A stretch of DNA of 64,000 nucleotides, taken from contig NC_135722.1 of assembly GCF_964656455.1 (NCBI RefSeq), forward strand, positions 89,399,313 through 89,463,312. Direction: 5' to 3'. Below are positions 11,100-24,031 of the stretch, piece by piece. Source of the DNA: Halichoerus grypus. Taxonomy: Eukaryota; Chordata; Mammalia; Carnivora; Phocidae. Below the pieces are notes generated by a model. That model did no database searches, had not been told where the DNA came from, and was given only the letters and a program-made list of their open reading frames with translations. Made by a program: the position numbers and the translations under genes. Numbering within the stretch: position 1 is the first letter of the stretch; each line of letters opens with the position of its first letter.

Positions 11100-13010
11100 T
11101 TACATTCTGTGATTGTTCCCTGATCCTTTATGCCAGCGTTCACATGGATATCTTGTAACTGTAGCATTTTCAGAGACTAGCGGATCTGTGTACCCTCACA
11201 GCCACACGTCACTGCCCCTCAGAACCTACTCTCCTACATCTGGGGTCTTGAAGTTGCAGCAGTTCCTTTCCGGCTTCTCACTCCTTCTTCTCAGTATCCC
11301 TTTTGCCTTTACTAAACTGGCTCTTTGTTTTAGCCATGAGTTGCAGTAAGCATGCCATTCCTTCTTCCCCTGTAACTCATCACCTCCGTTCTTAGCTCAC
11401 TCGTCTCCCTACACACCTTAATGCTGACTCATTCCACTACCACCCTCAAATGCCTTGCTCTCCTTATCATGTTTCTCCTTGGCAGCTCTCAACTTTGGGA
11501 AACTACCCTGTGCTTTTTCGATTCACCCTCCAAGGCTGTGAAATGCAACTGGAGAATTTCACAAAAACATGTTTAATCTTTGTTAACCACACGTCATATT
11601 CACCTCAGCTGGACTTTTATTCTCACCTGCAATCTCGTCACATACTTAGTTCTCATCACTCCACATTCCATTTCCCCTGGAAGTTGCCTGAAATGTTGCT
11701 ATTTCCTCACCCACTCAACCCACATGTGCTCCAGAAGAAGACCCCGAGAATATTTATGCAAATCTTCCAGGAGCCTAGAATGCCATTCTCTGCTCATCCT
11801 TTCATTCAAAGTCCTTGTACTGGCAGCAGCCCCATGCTTCTTCTTATGACCAAGCTCACCACTTAGGTTCTTTCCCCACCACTTTCTCCTTCTTGAAGAC
11901 CTTGCTCTATCAAAAATCTCCTCAGAGCGCCTGGGTAGCACAGTCAGTTCAGCGTCTGACTTTTGGTTTTGGCTCAGGTCATGATCTCAGGGTCATGAGA
12001 TGGAGCCCCACATCAGGCTCCATGCTCAGCAGGCAGTCTGCTTGAGATTCTCTCTCCCTCTACCCACCCCCCCCCCACTTTCATGCTCTCTCTCTCTCTC
12101 TCTCAATAAGTAAATCTTTAAAAAAAGAGATCTCATCTACTATCTTACTGCTTCAATCATTATCTCCTTCTCTGGCTATTTTTGCTCTATTTACAAAGAG
12201 GTTTTGATCACTCCTCACCCATAAAATAAAATGCCCTTCTGCTGTCTTGCTAACCTCTTAGTACTTCTAAGATGCTACTCTATCCCCTCAACAGAGTGCG
12301 CCCCCCAACCCCTCAGCAAACATCCACTTACTCGTGAATGCTGCAAGATGGCTTTCTCTCACCAGTCTCCCAAAATGGTTCTCCTGAGGACATCAGTGAT
12401 CTCCGAATCTCTAAAGCCAACTGTTGTTTCTTAATCCTCATTCTTGACTTCTCTACAGATTCTGAAACTTTTGATTATCCTCTATGTCATGAAATTCTAT
12501 CCCACATGAATCTCCTTGTTTTCTCACTTCTCTCTCTCTTTCCTATTGCTCTTTCTCAAAAAGAGACATCTGAGATCAGTCTTTTATCCATCTGGTGGCC
12601 CCAGAAGATCCCTCCTTTCCTAAGCTCCTTCAAACTGTCAGCTTTATCTAAATTTATACGTAAACGCATCTGTCCAACCCCTGCCTATTTTCTCCTGATC
12701 TCCAGGCTGGCATTTCCAGATCCTTCCAAATATCTGCATAAATTGTACACATTTCAGACCCACCGTCCAATGCTGACCCACCAGTGTATTGCATTCTTAC
12801 CATAACTAGCCTACTCCTTTTTGTTGCCAAGCCCACTGACTTTGCCTCGGCACTGCCTCTCCTACTGCAGTAGGTCCCTAATCCCATCGGTGGGCGTCAG
12901 CAGTGCATACAATGTAGCTCTCCTTACACTGTGCCTCTGTTCAAGAGCCTTCAAAGACTCTCTAGCGCCACTGATTCAAATCCAACCATTCTGATCGGGC
13001 AGTTAAGTTT
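11100..13010 (+). mobile_element. Long L2 LINE fragment with a SINE inserted
   Basis: About 1.7 kb of pyrimidine-rich sequence fits L2 ORF2 and 3' order, including a decayed stretch of the reverse-transcriptase region near 12390-12560 and a 'ttcaaagactctctagcgccactgattcaaatcc' phrase near 12950. Frames of 138 and 155 codons (11450-11866, 12338-12805) are chance remnants without a conserved domain. A Can-SINE interrupts it at 11929-12117. Assignment of the first 300 bp is uncertain. Confidence 0.55.
11929..12117 (+). mobile_element. Can-SINE
   Basis: Diverged copy with head GCGCCTGGGTAGCACAG, a poly(C) run near 12067-12077, a (CT)n stretch, and a shortened AATAAGTAAAT tail. The flanks ATCTCCTC and ATCTCATC form at best an imperfect TSD, consistent with an older insertion. 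Confidence 0.88.
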
Positions 13011-13169
13011 TTCCATCCTCCTGGGCACCCTAATTTTTTAGCATTCTGTCTTCTTCTATCATGTATTTATTCATTTATCTTGTCAACCAATGTGTGAAGA
13101 GTTTAAGTTCTTTTTAAAACAGTGTCATCGATACATTTATAAAGTTATGGTGCCTGCCTCAACGTACTC

Positions 13170-13390
13170 TCTAGGGGAGCGTACTGATTAAAGGCTTGGG
13201 CTGTGTGGTCACATTAAAGCACCCTAGAATCCTAGTTCTGCCCATTTGGGAGCTGTCTGCCCTGGACAAATTATATAATTTCTCTAATCAATGTTCTCAT
13301 CTGTAAAATGGGTGTTTTAAGAATCAAATGAGATACTGCAAGCAAAGTGCTGCCCAGAGTACCTAGCACATACTGAAGCCTTTTCTATTT
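13170..13390 (+). repeat. MIR SINE
   Basis: Full MIR phrase order: 'gggctgtgtggtcac', 'tgccctggacaaattatataatttctctaatcaatg', 'tcatctgtaaaatggg', 'gtacctagcacatac'. Confidence 0.78.
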
Positions 13391-13779
13391 TTATCTTATC
13401 AAATTGTTTTATAATGATGGATCTTTGCTACTTCAACCTGGGCCCCACCCAAAGAACCTTAATTCCAAGCTACTTCATAAATAAGGAATGCAACTGTTTG
13501 CAAACAATTGGGATTGGATCTCATCAGGCAGTGTTCTGTCTTTGGTCAGGAGAAGTGACCCAGTGATGTATCTAATCTGTCACTTTCCTGGGGGCCACTT
13601 AATTTAGTAAGTAAAACTTTGTCCAAGACAAAGTAAAACTAGAAAATGAGCGTTTGGATTTTCTGAGTAGCCAAACAGAAGTTCAAGGATTCACTTACTA
13701 ATTGGAGTTTGCCAATTCTTTTGTTATCTCTGACTCTGATCCGCTAAACCAGCTGGCCATGTTCTTTCTGAACTTGGAA
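13391..13779. other. No gene or recognised repeat
   Basis: Unique-looking sequence. Nothing supportable was seen. Confidence 0.4.
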
Positions 13780-13962
13780 TAAGGTATCTGAGTTCTGGTT
13801 CTGAATTCTCCAGGAGGTCTCTGTGTGACCAGGCTAAAGTACATACATTTTCTGGGCTTTCATTTTCTCAGCCTCAAAATGAAGAAAATCAGAACTCTCC
13901 CTGCTCTCACCTAAAAGCCCAGGAAATAGCACATATTAGGCATTCAATAAATAATTTGCTAA
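13780..13962 (+). repeat. MIR SINE
   Basis: 'tgagttctggttctgaattctcc', 'gtgtgaccaggctaaag', 'cattttctcagcctcaaaatgaa' and the 3' phrase 'gcacatattaggcattcaataaata' match a diverged MIR. Confidence 0.7.
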
Positions 13963-16900
13963 ATGAATAAATTAATATGTGAATGAAGAGCTCCTCTGCA
14001 GTCCAAATGAGTTATTAGGAGCAATTATACTTCGAAAAATGAAATAATAATTTAAATTTACATAACAAGTTATTAAATAGCCGATGATGAATACACCAAC
14101 GGGTTAGGTTCAAGGCTTAACGAGCTTGCATGTACTCCTCTCGCTTCCCAAACCCTCAGACTCTTCTAGAAGCCTTTACAATAGCTGTGTGCATAAGAAA
14201 GAGCCCAGCAGCCATCCTCCTGAGCAGTTGCCTGTGTAATACCAGCACGTGGGGACCTAACTAAATATCAGTAATTTCTCCAGGATGCCTGTCACCAGTT
14301 CCTCTTAGCATCAGATGAGGCCAGAGAGCTAGGAAGGCTCCTGGGTGCAGCACGAGTTCCTGGCTCCTGTCCTGGTCTGTCTGCTCTCTGTGTGACCCCA
14401 GCCTGCAGGCAGCCCCCAGAGGTGCCTCCCTCGCACGCAAGCCCCAGAGCTCGCTCGGATTGGCTCCCGGGTCTCAGACCTCTCAGCTAAGAGGCAGTGA
14501 CTGAGGTAAACCTTGCACCACAAACCCCACAGCCATAAATTTCACTTACATCTAGTAAAACACAGGCATCCAATTAAGGCCATAATCCTATAAACTTGCC
14601 AGCAATCAAGCTCACGGTTAAGAATGAAGACGGACAGGTGCACTCAATCAATACCATGGCGGTTACAGCCTGCAGTTTGTAGACTGTTCTACATTGAATC
14701 TTCTGCTGTTCTTGATGCTGTTTGTTTTCTGCCTGGGTAGAAATAACAAATGTTCTTGCTTACTCTTCCGTTACATTGTCCTGTGCACTGGAGCATGGCT
14801 GAACCCTGAGGCCAACCAGATGTGGGACACGCAGGAGAAGGAAGAGCTCCTTCCTTGGTGTAGCCCTTCTCTCTGCACCCTCCCCTCCATGGTCCTTCTG
14901 TGGACGGATTCAGACTCTAGTGCCTTGAGGGTACCAGGGACCTCTACCTCAAGGGCCTCTTCTCAACTTTACATTGATTTCCCTGGCCCTCTGGCCACCC
15001 CCACTGGCTGTGCCCCCCAGGACCAATTTATAACATATTGGGTTGCTATGGTTCTCCAATTTACAGGGAATTTGGTTTACAGGGTAAAACACTGGAAGAG
15101 CATGAAAAATATAGCTAATCAGTTAGCATTTCAGCAGGCAGCAGCTCTCTGAAACTACAAGAGGAGGAGCTGAGTATAACTTCCAGCACTTTCCTCAAGA
15201 TTCACCCAGTGTCTCATTGTGCGTCTTCCTCCTCCCTTTCCTCCTGGTCATGCCATGCTCTCCTTCTTTCCCTTCGGCCTGTCACCCTTGCCTCCTTTCT
15301 CCATCAATCCTTTCTTTTCTTCCTACTACCACTTGTGCACTTGACCAGCACCTACTGTGCGCACAGACCTCTTTTCTTCCTCTGGCTCTGTACAATATAA
15401 ACTAAACTTACCTGATTGTTGAATGAAAAATAAATTACACTTTTGTCTTCACTGTACTCTGATTTTTCCAAGAACACAGTGTCTGTGTATGTCTCCCAAT
15501 AGATTTCTTTGACTATGAATTAATATCTCCCAAAGCTCTCCTTGCCTGTTTTACTAGCTGAAATAAAGATTTACAATGGGAAATTTAAATGATCAGAAAG
15601 GAAAATACATCTAAGAAACACATATAGGAACTATCATTTGTTAGAATCAAAGAAGATTTTGGTGACTAATGCCTTTTTTTTTCTCTGCAAATTCCTAATG
15701 GAGTTTCTACTTGAGACTCCTGACTATTAGCTTCTCTGATGCGGACGTCTCCAGTTGGCCCTGGTACCCGAGACTGGCATTTGCCAAGTCTTGTTCATTA
15801 TCCTGGGGGCATGAGTCATTACAACATATAGAAGAAATGTTTCTGGCAGCATGCACATCTGATCCCTGCAAGTAACAACATCAGGGAAATAGGAAGGCTT
15901 TGGAAGAAATTCAGTCCTAGTTCTCATGTAAGCATATATGTTTCTCTTGTTCAGGGATCCTGCAACTCTTGAATTGGGGGAAAGGGATAGATAGGTAACA
16001 TAAAGAGGATTGCTAAGAAAATCCAACCACATAGCAATATTCTTTCCTTAAAAATCATACAACTCACATTCACAAAAACATATATACTATTCTCATACAG
16101 ACATGATATTACTGAACAGAGAGATTAACTCCATAAGCTTCATTGGTCAGATCCTAAGGCTGGAAGAGAACACAAGAAGTCATTTATACTCTACCTCCAG
16201 CAAGGCTACAAGTCAGCCAGAAAACAAACCCTACCTGCTCCAAGTTGAGCTGATTTGAAAAAACAAAAACAAAAACAAAAAACCCAAAAAACTACAAAAC
16301 AGGCTCTCAGTCATCAAAAGCATCCATAAATAACAACCAGAATTGGCTGTCTGGGCACTTGACAGTGTTCAATTGTCAAGACAGCCTCATGGCTTTATTG
16401 TTGTCGTTCCCATTTTGTAAATGAAATGTCATAGCCAGAACTGAGACCTACACTTGGGTCAGAGTTCTGACTCTGCAGTTTGAGTTGGCCCCTGCACGGT
16501 GTTGCCCCCGCTGGGCTTGGGCTATCTTGAGACCCAAGAGAACCAATCCATATGCCATTTGGCACGTTGGACAAAGAAGACATTATCTGACAGACTCAGC
16601 CCCAGAAGAGCAGCTGAGTGGTTCTTTCCCTCTCCTGCCTCTCCATACCTGGTGAAGAAATAAACCCCACAAAAAGAGTAGGCTTCAACGAGTGTGGATA
16701 ATCTCCTTCAGACACTGGTGGATGGGAAATATATAGATATATACACTTTGTCATTAAAATAACCCCGTTTTTCTAAGCTGCTAATAGGATTATTCAAATG
16801 TTTAAAGCAAAATCCTAAAGCCTGGATTGGTTTGCCAAAGAATCTAAGCCTTTTTCTTTTTCTTTTTTTTTTATTTTCATCTTTCTCTGATTGAATCAAC

Positions 16901-17755
16901 ACTCAGATGTTGATTCTGAGTCAGGCAAATAAATGGGCACCAGTTTCTTAGCTGTGCTAGTCACTCAACATGCAAGGAGTTCCCGAGTAGGCTTCACCAA
17001 CACAGAGTCCTTAAGCATTGCCTTCTTCCTTTGGTACCCCACCCCCACCCCCCACTGCCCTTCTTTGCACCAGCCCAAAACACAGATTCGTGAAATGCTA
17101 TCTGGGCAACCTTTCCCAAAGTAACCGAAACAGATGAAGTCAGCCATTTTCTTCTTCTTCCACTCAGCACTCAGGTACTCAGCTTGGAGAGTAAGAACTC
17201 ATAGTTGTCTGGAGGTTATTTTGCAAGTGCCCTTAAGTCACTTAAAGCTAGTATGTTTTCTCTGTCAATTAGATTTTAAGGAATCTGAGGAGTAAGGCAG
17301 ACTTCTGTTCCTTTATTCTGAGTTGCTGCATCTCTCTCTCTCAATGCGGCATCACCACCACAACCTTGTGAAAATCTGTTCATTGACATCAGCACAGCAC
17401 ATGGTGCTGATGGATTAAGAGACGAAGACCAGGGTCAGAAGTCAACCTTGGCAAAGAGAACTGCTTTTTTATCCGAGGGAGTGATCCCAGGTCCAATTAA
17501 ACAGTATGGAAAATCGTTTTGGAAAAGAACACCCAAGCAGATAAAGACTGAGGAGTGAGATGCATAGAGATGGAATATCCAAAGCAGTCAAACACTTGTA
17601 AACATAGGTTTGCAAGATGTTTATAGAAGCTGTTTATGAAATGCAAAGCAGAACACCTGTCCAGATAGATAGATAGCTCCCGCATGTTTTTTCTGCCTCA
17701 CATCCTCTATTCACCTCTTTTTTCCAATCTCCATCCTCCCCCTCACCCATATACC
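13963..17755. other. Long repeat-poor stretch, no gene recognised
   Basis: About 3.8 kb with only a small A-rich (AAAAAC)n patch at 16259-16300. The largest open frame (14694-15152, 152 codons) has no recognisable domain, splice context or codon signature. Such a repeat-poor block in an otherwise repeat-dense window may hold conserved non-coding elements, which cannot be tested from one sequence. Confidence 0.45.
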
Positions 17756-17759
17756 TAAT

Positions 17760-18195
17760 GCCATGGCCACTTAATATCACTGAGATGAGACATAAATATC
17801 ACCCTTTATAAAAGTCTTCCCTGACCATGAGTGGCCCTGCCCACACCTTCTCTAGCCCTACTTCCAGCTGCACAGCTGTCTCTCCTGAATCAGAGTCCGT
17901 AGGACACTTGGAGTTTAGCTCTACTTGCTCTTTTCCCACTGTAATTAGCTCATATTCATTTTTCAAATTTCTAATGCCAAGAACATACAGAGAAGTCATT
18001 GAGTGCATACTCAACGAACATTTAAGATATGAAAGAATTAACAAATGACTGACTGGATCAGATTGGCAAGTCCTATGTCCCCTTAGCCAAGTTTTATCTC
18101 CACTTGTCATTCTTCCATATGTTTCTACCTTAAATACAAACTGCTGAACTGCAGGTCCCTCATCCTTCTGCCTGGTGCATCTCAGATTCTGCAAA
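17760..18195 (+). mobile_element. L2 LINE 3' fragment
   Basis: 'aaaagtcttccctgaccatgagtggcc ... ctctcctgaatcagagtccg' and the closing 'gagtgcatactcaacgaacattt' follow the L2 3' arrangement. The minus-strand 131-codon frame over this element is a shadow. Confidence 0.5.
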
Positions 18196-18905
18196 TAATG
18201 GTAGAAAATTACAGGATAATAATATGATGACGTTTATTTTTGGAATATCTTTTCCTCCTGGGACCTTACATTGTGCATATACGTGTACAAACACCGGTGT
18301 GCTATAGTTGCAGGCCACTTAGGTGGGCGGCAAAGCCTTCCGTGGATTGTGTTTGGAGGGATAGGTCATTTGTCTGAGAGATGTGGGAGGAAGAGTTGAT
18401 ATTATGGTGAAAGAGACAATTAGTATAATAGGGTCATTAAATTGACAATGGAAGAAAGTACTGCTCCATAGTTCCCCAGAGCAATCAGGGTGCCCTAAAA
18501 TGGGAGACTGGCAATCATAATAAAAAAAAATACTGAACCTTCTCCGCCTCCCTTTTGTAGTTCCCCTGGGTCTGGGTTTCAGTAGAATCTGTATCTGGGG
18601 AAGGCTCTGAGTACGTCTGCTGCACTCAGAGGCCTGCACTCTTGGAGCTAAGTGACCAGAGAACAGGAAGAAATGGCGGATGTGCTGGGGGGAAGGAGGC
18701 TGTAAAAATGCTAAGAGGGGAAATTGGAAAAATGGGCAGTGGACCAAAAAATATTTGGGGGCCTTGCAGGGGAGCTGGGATCTCACCTTCTTTTGGGAAA
18801 ATAGAAACCATCACACATAAAGTCTCTCTTCCTCCAAATGTCAAATCTACAAATCTGTTTTTCCTTCACATTTCCTCTTCTTCCTTTCTGTCACAGATGG
18901 GCACT
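18196..18905. other. No gene recognised
   Basis: Holds a minus-strand open frame of 155 codons (18319-18786), overlapped by frames on the other strand. It has no recognisable motif. It is treated as chance. Confidence 0.4.
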
Positions 18906-18909
18906 CCGG

Positions 18910-19700
18910 CCACTCATTTACTCAAGTGAAAGAGAAAGTTATCCTTGATTTTGCCCATTCTGTCACCCCCTCAAGTGAGGTAGCAGCAGATTCTCAGTAT
19001 CTCTTAGATGTGTCCACCTGTTCCATCTCCATGGTCCTAACCCTTAACAGGTCAGCACTTCTCTCTTACCCAGACCAGTGCAATAGCTTCCTCGCCCAAG
19101 GCCAGTTTCCACCCCAGGCCTCCTCTGATCTACTCGCCACACAGAAGTGGAGCGATCTTGTCCATTTCCAAACTGTATCATGTTCCTATTCAGCTCAGAA
19201 CCCTCAGATTATGTCCTATTCTACTTGGAAAGTCCAAGCTTCTTACTGTGATCTTTTAAGTCCTGTAGGATCTGGCCATCCTTGCCCCTCTCTCCAGCTT
19301 CTGGCCACACTTTTCCTTGTTCACTAGCCAGTGGCCACGATGGACTTCTCTGGGTCTTAGAAAACACCAGGCCCTTTTATTTATCTACTTACAGCAGAAA
19401 TGCTCTCCCCAGCTACTCACTTTGCTAATCCTTACTCATCCTTAAGCCTTTCCTGACCGCTCAGTCTAAAGTAGACCCTTACCATAATCTTCTCCCTTAT
19501 TGTTGCCTTATTGTTTTTCATAGACTTTTTTCCTGCAGTGATTCAATTTATGTATTGATTTACCTGTTCTTGGGTCACTTGGTAGCATGGAAGCTCCGTG
19601 AGGGCAGGCACCCTATGGGGCTGTTTTGCTCACTGCATTACCCCAGAATACACTATCATGCCTTGAACATACAGGCTTTGGGGTAGTTGAGTGAACTCCG
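18910..19700 (+). mobile_element. L2 LINE fragment (3' half)
   Basis: L2 order is clear: 'tctggccatccttgcccctctctccagc', 'ctcatccttaagcctttcctgacc', 'ggaagctccgtgagggcagg'. No intact frame. Confidence 0.72.
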
Positions 19701-20370
19701 GCAATTCAGATGAATTTAGAAATAAAATAGGAAAGTAGTGTAATTGTAAAGAAATGCACTTTTATGACTTCCAGGACATGTAACGTATTCCTGAGTAAGC
19801 CTAGTTTATTGGATGGATAAGACTCATTTGTAGCTGTGACAGCATCCCTTCGTACCCATCTGCATCCCAGTAATTAATGCCAAGTTCTTAGAAGCAGTCT
19901 GTTCCCTTAAGGAGGCAGAATCTGTGTTTAAATTTGATAGAAATGGCCTGGGTAACAGCAGAACTTGACTATATCGTCTTAAATTGCTCTCTTGTTTTTT
20001 CCAATGTGAAGGTCTTTTCAAACCCAATTATAAGACACTTAATAAGGAGGATTTGGCCCTATATTTTCTTGCTTTATTAAAACCTAAAAACTACGAACTT
20101 TTCTTTCAGCTAATTGTAAACAAAGAATATATCCTTCATACACGAGATAAAAAAGGTGTGTGTGCGTGTCGTGTGTGTGTGTGTGTAAGATTGTGGTGGC
20201 TCACTGTCACTGTCCCTATCATTACAGTGAATAACGTGTTAGAATCTCCTACTACCTTTTAATTCAGGTGAAGAATATATTGCCGCTGTGCCTTGCTGTT
20301 ATTTTGTTTCTATTCAGAATACAATTGAAAAAAAAGTGGTTTAATTCCATATAAATAGTGTAAAATATGA
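19701..20370. other. Unique sequence with a TG microsatellite
   Basis: A (TG)n tract sits at about 20156-20187. No coding sequence is supported. Confidence 0.45.
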
Positions 20371-20371
20371 G

Positions 20372-20472
20372 TTCTGCGAGGGCAGAACTGCTTTGCTTGT
20401 CCCTGCTTCACCAGACAGCACAGAGCATCATGTCTGCTGCCTGGTGGATGCTCAATAATGACTGAATTGAAA
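20372..20472 (+). mobile_element. L2 LINE extreme 3' end
   Basis: 'gagttctgcgagggcagaactgctt', then 'ctggtggatgctcaataatgactgaattga', is the L2 terminus. Confidence 0.6.
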
Positions 20473-21219
20473 TAAAAATTCCTATAGATTTTGGTTGTTT
20501 TCATAGGATATTTCCTCTGCATATCTGCCTCCTGGCCCAGTGCTTCCCGGGGTTCATGGCAGGGTACCTGCAAAATAAACACCTGCTGATTTTCCTTGAC
20601 AGCTGAGCTTGTCAATGCCTGCCTATGGCTCCAATTCCTCTAGTTAAGCTCTTTTTGGGGAAATAATACCTTCCCCTCAATTTCAGTGGCCACCTCGTTT
20701 ATCTGTAGGCAGTGTTTAAAAATAGCCAAAACAAACAAGGGGCTCTGGGACCTAAAAGGATAGTCTATCTCTGCGCAGCTCACAGGGGTCCCGCCCTAGG
20801 TCTGAGCCCCTCAGGGTCCTCAGGGAAGGAAACTTTCCCATCTGTTCCCTCTGGCACTTCTAGAGTTAATGCTGCAAGCATTTATCCCTGTACCTTCCCT
20901 GTTCTCAGATAACTCAGAAATGGTTGGATTAAGAATGTCAAACTTGGCCTTTAGGTAATCCTCAGTGCAGAAGGCAGCAGACTTAAATTTGAAGGGAAAA
21001 ATGGTTAAAAGATAAAGAAGTTCTGAAGCAGCGTGAGGAGCCAGCGCTCCTTATTTTAGGGAACACGGAGACATTTTCAAAACCCCTGTTGTCAATTAGA
21101 TGTCTTGGTATTTTCTGCATGTTCCCCACGGCCCATCTGGTGTGGGCTACAGGATGGCAAATACAGCGGGGAACCGTGAAGACCCTCCCAGATGTGCCAT
21201 CGCTCAGCTGGGGGACCCT
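20473..21219. other. No gene or recognised repeat
   Basis: Unique-looking. Nothing supportable. Confidence 0.4.
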
Positions 21220-21224
21220 CCTCC

Positions 21225-21470
21225 CTGTGCTTTCAGCTCTGCAGGTGTGCTCAGCAGCCTGGGCTCAGATCCTGTCCCTGCCACGTGTAGGCTGTGGGAA
21301 CTTAGACAAGTTACTTAACCTCTCGCAACCTGTTTCTCCTTTGTCCAGTGGAGGTGTGAACAGTGTCTATTATTGTACGGTGCTGTTGGTACACGTTTAC
21401 CCAGGACAATACTCGTTACAGGGCACAGCGCAGAGTAACTGCTTACTAAAGTCAGCCCTCTTGCCATCAT
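21225..21470 (+). repeat. MIR SINE
   Basis: 'gctcagatcctgtccctgccacg', 'gaacttagacaagttacttaacctctcgcaacc' and 'cagtggaggtgtgaacagtg' are the MIR core and 3' half. The 160-codon + strand frame across it is not a gene. Confidence 0.72.
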
Positions 21471-21559
21471 CTTCTTCTTCATCCTCGTCCTCAACGGCAC
21501 GCATCCCTTGCCTCTCTCCCTTCCCCAGCACCACAGGGTGGCACACCAGGACCACCATC

Positions 21560-22380
21560 CTACCCTGGTGAGACTGTGAGGACTCACCCCATGGCTCTTC
21601 CCTCCCCCACCCTGACTTAGGCTCTCTCCAGCTATGGCCCGAGCTCTGAGCCTGGCCACTTGGGTTCCAGAAGCTCTCCATTCCAGATTCTTCCTGCTCA
21701 CCACTTCCTTTTTCTCTCTGATTCTGGCTACGCTACTGGATCAATCCTTACTGCTGTGGCCAGTGCAGACATCTCACTTCTCCCACATAGCTTGGGCCTA
21801 TCACTGTGGCCTTGGTCAGCCCCATCTAACTACCTAGATTGTCCTCCCTCACGTGTCTGCTTCTTCTATATAAATTCAGTTTAATGCCACCTTCTCCATG
21901 ATGCTTTCCTTGACTATTAGCTCAGATATCAAACCCTGAATTTCTGTAACACTTTAGAGCCTATTTCTTTTTTTCAGGGACATGGTTAATCAGACACCAC
22001 CTTATTCATGATTCATGTAGAATGCTATATTGGAGAGCAAACAAGTCTTGGTTCTGTCTGTGTGGCTTTGGAGAAGTTGTTAAAACTTTCTGGGACTCAA
22101 CAGAACACATATAAAATGGAAGCAATTATATACACCTTGACTGATTGTATAGAAATGAAGTAATCTAAGATAAGTCATGTAGTACAGGGCCAAGTTCATT
22201 TTAGGCATTTAATAAATAGAACTTGCATTGTCCTATGTTTGTGTATGTCTGGGACCTCTCCAAGGACACGTCTTTATATTTCTTAGCATGCTCCATGTTG
22301 CCTAGAAATATGCCATTCTCCTTATATAACCTTAGTTTATAATGATTAATACCTATTTGTTGAATGAACGAATGAATGAA
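21560..22380 (+). mobile_element. L2 LINE fragment, 3' half
   Basis: 'ttctctctgattctggctacgctac', 'tgccaccttctccatgatgctttccttgac' and the end 'acctatttgttgaatgaacgaatgaatgaat' give L2 order with the terminal GAAT repeat. The sub-segment 22030-22200 resembles a MIR ('ctgtgtggctttggagaag') and may be nested. Confidence 0.55.
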
Positions 22381-22449
22381 TAAAATGTACTTCTACCCAT
22401 GAATCTTTTCCTGGCTCAATTAACGTGTTTGCCACCCAGCTATTCTGGT

Positions 22450-22535
22450 GCTCTGTGTGTGTATGTGTGTGTGTGCATGTGTACATGTACATACAAATGC
22501 ACATGTGTGCACAAATGCATGCATGCATGTTTTGC
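22450..22535. repeat. Compound TG/CATG simple repeat
   Basis: (TG)n with interruptions runs into alternating CATG/CACATG units. The alternating purine-pyrimidine pattern is typical of Z-DNA-prone microsatellites. Confidence 0.8.
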
Positions 22536-22689
22536 AATTCCTCTCCTAGACCCACTTCCATAAGTAAAATCATTAGAACCCTCTAGAGATCTTCATGCTG
22601 ACTTTCAATACCAAAGTGTCACAAAAACTGCAATTCCACCATCAGAGAGCTTGTCCTGTGGGTTAAACATTGGACTCACCCGGCAGTCT

Positions 22690-23330
22690 TTCAGGTAATA
22701 CAATGCCTGTGTCAGGGTCTGTCTTCACCAGCTTGGGCTGCCATAACAAAATGCACAGACTAGGGGGCGGGGACAACAGAAATTTACTTTCTCACAGTTC
22801 TAGGGCTGGAAAGTTCAAGATCAAGGTGCTGGCGGGGTCAGTGTCTGGTGAGAGTCCTCTCCTCGGGCTGCAATCAGCTACCTTCTCACTGGGCCTTCAC
22901 ATGGCCTTTCCTCGGTGCGTGCTTGCAGAGAGTGAGATCATTCTCTCTTCGGCATCTTATAAGGCCACTGATCTATCAGATGAGGATCCCACTTTTTTTT
23001 TTTTTTTTTTTTAGATTTTATTTATTTATTTGACAGAGAGAGACGCAGCAAGAGAGGAACACAAGCAGGGGGAGTGGGAGAGGGAGAAGCAGGCTTCCCG
23101 CTGAACAGGGAGCCCGATGCGGGGCTCAATCCCAGGACCCTGGGATCATGACCTGAGCCGAAGGCAGGCGCTTAACGACTGAGCCACCCAGGTGCCCCAA
23201 GGATCCCACTTTTATAACCTCATTTAACTTTACCTACCAACTAAAATACAATCACATTGCTGGTTACGGCATCAACATGTAAATTTGGTGGTAGTAGTTG
23301 GGGGAACCATTCGGGCAGTAGAAAGATCAT
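22690..23330 (-). mobile_element. MaLR (MLT1-like) LTR, antisense, split by a SINE
   Basis: The + strand reads 'gggctgccataacaaaatgcacagac ... acagaaatttactttctcacagttctagggctgg' and, beyond the SINE, 'ttataacctcatttaactttacc ... ggcatcaacatgtaaatttgg'. This is the complement of a MaLR LTR. The SINE at 22997-23199 interrupts the phrase 'ggatcccacttttataacctc'. It is a solo LTR; no internal coding region was seen. Confidence 0.75.
22997..23199 (-). mobile_element. Can-SINE, antisense, nested in LTR
   Basis: Long T run, ATTTATTTATTT, GA-rich body, and head complement GACTGAGCCACCCAGGTGCC. Perfect 14-bp TSD AGGATCCCACTTTT at 22983-22996 and 23200-23213. Well preserved and probably one of the younger copies. 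Confidence 0.96.
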
Positions 23331-24030
23331 TCACAACTTAATGTAAATTCCATTTTCAGGAACTTTATCCTCCCTGTCAAAGACAGCAGTCTAGGTGGGG
23401 AGTACAGGCCTCTAAGTGGGGAAATGACAAGTGGAGTACTGCCAGCAAACGTTATCCTGGGCCTCCCAAGCACAAAGTCCTTGTTGCAGAAGTATTGTCC
23501 TGTCCCAATATATTGTGCCATCACTATAAATTTGTCCAAGAAGCTCATAACCCCACCTCCAAAACCTTCAGAGCTATGGGAAGGAGGATGTGTGTGGACC
23601 GTTAATGTTCATCCGTACGACCCCACCACAGCCATTAAATCCTGGCCTTCGGAGACTGGGGTCACTTCTCCATAGCAAAAGGATAGCGTAATTAGTTTCA
23701 AGTAACTGTCCCTATCCACTTTGGGACATTGTGAAGATCAAAGCCATAAGCCCTACCCTCTGCTCGAAACACAGGGAAAAGGACATTCGAGAGGCAGGAA
23801 AACAAAAATTGAGTTGTCAAAACTCAGTGTGAACCAACTTTCATAAATCACTGCTGGCCCAGAGGGGTTCTGCAATTGTTGGTGTTCTGTATTGTTATTT
23901 ATTTGCTCTCTAGTTGCTCTTAAACTAGAATCTTCCCCTTACCTTTATGTCTGGTGTGTGAGTGAGTGTGTGTGTGTGATCATGATTTTTTGGAGAGTAC
24001 AAACCAGTTGTCTTGTAAAATCCCCCTTCC
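23331..24030. other. No gene recognised
   Basis: Unique-looking, with a short TG repeat at about 23957-23980. The frame at 23424-23675 has no recognisable features. Confidence 0.4.
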
Positions 24031-24031
24031 A

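Noticed and set aside
12338..12805. 155-codon + strand frame as a gene
   Set aside because: It lies in an old L2 LINE and is a chance opening in decayed L2 sequence.
14694..15152. 152-codon + strand frame starting with a hydrophobic stretch
   Set aside because: The start resembles a signal peptide, but nothing downstream is recognisable and no gene context is present.
18319..18786. 155-codon minus-strand frame
   Set aside because: No family resemblance. Opposite-strand frames are equally open.
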